Assembly (NCBI GenBank): GCA_003499925.1
Contig: DNRQ01000145.1
Location: 287 to 6,869, forward strand
DNA from: Geobacter sp.
GTDB taxonomy: Bacteria > Desulfobacterota > Desulfuromonadia > Geobacterales > Geobacteraceae
Reading direction: 5' to 3'
Length of the DNA: 6,583 bases
Under the pieces are notes generated by a model, which had not been told where the DNA came from, made no database searches, and saw only the letters and a program-made list of their open reading frames with translations. Positions 5,783-6,583 of this stretch are shown one piece after another. The first letter of the stretch is position 1. Each line of letters begins with the position of its first letter. A program made the position numbers and the translations under genes.

Positions 5783-5788
5783 GTATTC

Positions 5789-6385
5789 ATGAAACGAATT
5801 CACAACAAAGACGATATTGTTCAGGTTGGGCTCGACCTTGTGTTAAGCAGAGGGTTCAATGCTACCGGTGTTGAAGCAATTCTGAAGCAGGCGAACGTTC
5901 CAAAGGGCTCATTTTACAACTTCTTCTCCAGTAAAGAAGAATTTGCCCTTGCGATAATCGACAAATTCGTCGCTGACAGGGTTGAAGTTTTATACCCCAT
6001 TTACCGCGATGTCTCTTTACCGCCGCTGGAGCGCGTCAAAAAAAGCTTCGAAACCTTAATTGCGACATTTGCAGGTGCTGACTGCTCCAAGGGGTGCTTG
6101 ATCGGCAACCTGGGCCAAGAGATGGCTGATCAATTCGAGAACGTCCGGCAACGCCTTGAGAAATCTTTGCAGGAGTGGACCAGGGCGTTGTCTGAGTTAC
6201 TTTTTCAAGCACAGAAGGAAAAAACAATCCCTCCAGATTTGAACACTGACATGCTGGCGGAAAACCTGATTTCATCATTCCAGGGAGCACTGCTCCGCTC
6301 GAAAGTGAAGAAGTCTCCTGAACCATTGAATAATTTCATCCATTTGTATTTCGATGTATTCCTTGGTCAAAGAGAAGAGATCTAA
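5789..6385 (+). CDS. TetR-family repressor, NemR/AcuR-like
   Basis: A 198-aa one-component repressor, a normal TetR length. The N-terminal DNA-binding domain covers residues 1-55: helix IVQVGLDLVLSRGFNATGVE, then the helix-turn-helix ILKQANVPKGSFYNFFSSKEEF. The C-terminal ligand domain holds DCSKGCLIGNLGQEMA with Cys99 and Cys103. The Cys-Leu-x-Gly-Asn pattern recalls NemR-type regulators, where a cysteine there senses electrophiles or hypochlorite; the same role here is inferred. The ATG is preceded by AAGGTG (5778-5783), which overlaps the -10, so translation may start on an almost leaderless mRNA. Base composition is clearly lower in GC than the kinase gene, and debris of an insertion sequence lies upstream, so acquisition by transfer is plausible. 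Matching operators lie before this gene and before the iron-sulfur protein gene behind it. Confidence 0.92.
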   Translation: MKRIHNKDDIVQVGLDLVLSRGFNATGVEAILKQANVPKGSFYNFFSSKEEFALAIIDKFVADRVEVLYPIYRDVSLPPLERVKKSFETLIATFAGADCSKGCLIGNLGQEMADQFENVRQRLEKSLQEWTRALSELLFQAQKEKTIPPDLNTDMLAENLISSFQGALLRSKVKKSPEPLNNFIHLYFDVFLGQREEI

Positions 6386-6414
6386 CAAAACACAAATTTT
6401 TAACCAGTATTACA

Positions 6415-6426
6415 TAGACCGGTCTA
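6415..6426. promoter_or_regulatory. Second TetR operator, before the iron-sulfur protein gene
   Basis: TAGACCGGTCTA is a perfect 12-bp palindrome, and its last ten bases, GACCGGTCTA, are identical to 5769-5778 in the TetR promoter. It lies between the TetR stop (6385) and the next ATG (6475), just after a possible -10 (TATTAC, 6408-6413). That implies an internal promoter for the downstream gene controlled by the same repressor. Confidence 0.7.
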
Positions 6427-6474
6427 GGCGAGTGCCGGTGCGAGTGGCATAAAAATCAACGTCGGAGGGCGGAC

Positions 6475-6583
6475 ATGAAAGAAAGCATACGCGGTATAGC
6501 CCAGGGGTGGGGAGTTGATGATGTGGGGTTCGCATCGGTCTGCGATTACCGGAGCCCCAACTCCCCTTCGATAGAGTCCCTGT
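6475..6583 (+). CDS. QueG-like 4Fe-4S protein, N-terminal fragment (runs off the window)
   Basis: Only the first 36 codons are inside the window. ATG 6475 has a strong ribosome binding site, GGAGGG (6464-6469), 5 nt upstream. The residues GVDDVGFASVCDYRSPNSP match the opening of proteins related to epoxyqueuosine reductase (QueG) and other iron-sulfur oxidoreductases, which begin with a helix, then (D/A)-x-V-G-(F/I)-A and an YRSP-like stretch. The iron-sulfur cysteines would lie beyond the window, so the enzyme type cannot be fixed. With a NemR-like repressor and a shared operator in front, a stress- or substrate-induced reductase is more likely than the housekeeping tRNA enzyme. Confidence 0.65.
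   Translation, partial: MKESIRGIAQGWGVDDVGFASVCDYRSPNSPSIESL

Noticed and set aside
5021..5803. Intact 260-aa transposase gene on the - strand
   Set aside because: Only about 85 central residues resemble IstA. The N-terminal helix-turn-helix and the first catalytic Asp are absent, and the frame runs through inverted and tandem repeats. The proposed ATG lies inside the TetR gene start.

Overview
The window looks like a chromosomal segment of a GC-rich Deltaproteobacterium of the Geobacter type (Desulfuromonadota). This is an inference from three things: the style of the large PAS hybrid histidine kinase, a short secreted beta-rich protein of a kind common there, and the start of a QueG-like iron-sulfur protein behind a TetR gene. 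All intact genes read on the + strand. No name could be confirmed without a database.

Layout. Positions 1-433 hold no gene. They contain a plausible promoter (220-248) overlapped by a 14-bp palindrome, then a strong intrinsic terminator (300-335) that lies between the promoter and the first gene, so this leader is either an attenuator or a separate small RNA. Next come a 251-aa exported, probably outer-membrane protein (434-1189) with its terminator (1278-1315), and a 1018-aa membrane-bound hybrid sensor kinase (1490-4546; Cache-like sensor, HAMP, two PAS, HisKA, HATPase, receiver). A gene-free stretch with a C/G-rich palindromic element (4601-4637) follows. The initiator tRNA-fMet (4851-4927) then has its own promoter and terminator.

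Downstream of the tRNA the sequence becomes less GC-rich and mosaic. It contains a fragment of an IS21-family IstA transposase on the - strand (about 5228-5488), a 154-bp block bounded by 22-bp imperfect inverted repeats (5489-5642), and four tandem 17-18-bp repeats (5638-5706). This is a small island of mobile-element debris. It ends at a TetR-family regulator gene (5789-6385) of the NemR/AcuR-like kind, followed by the first 36 codons of a QueG-like 4Fe-4S protein (6475 to the window edge).

Regulation. The TetR promoter and the TetR/QueG-like intergenic region share the operator core GACCGGTCTA. The simplest model is that the TetR protein represses both itself and the downstream iron-sulfur protein gene. 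The sensor kinase has no partner gene in the window. I found no clearly new multi-gene system. The points most worth checking are the terminator-containing leader of the first gene, the two-operator TetR module, and the repeat cluster at 5489-5706.
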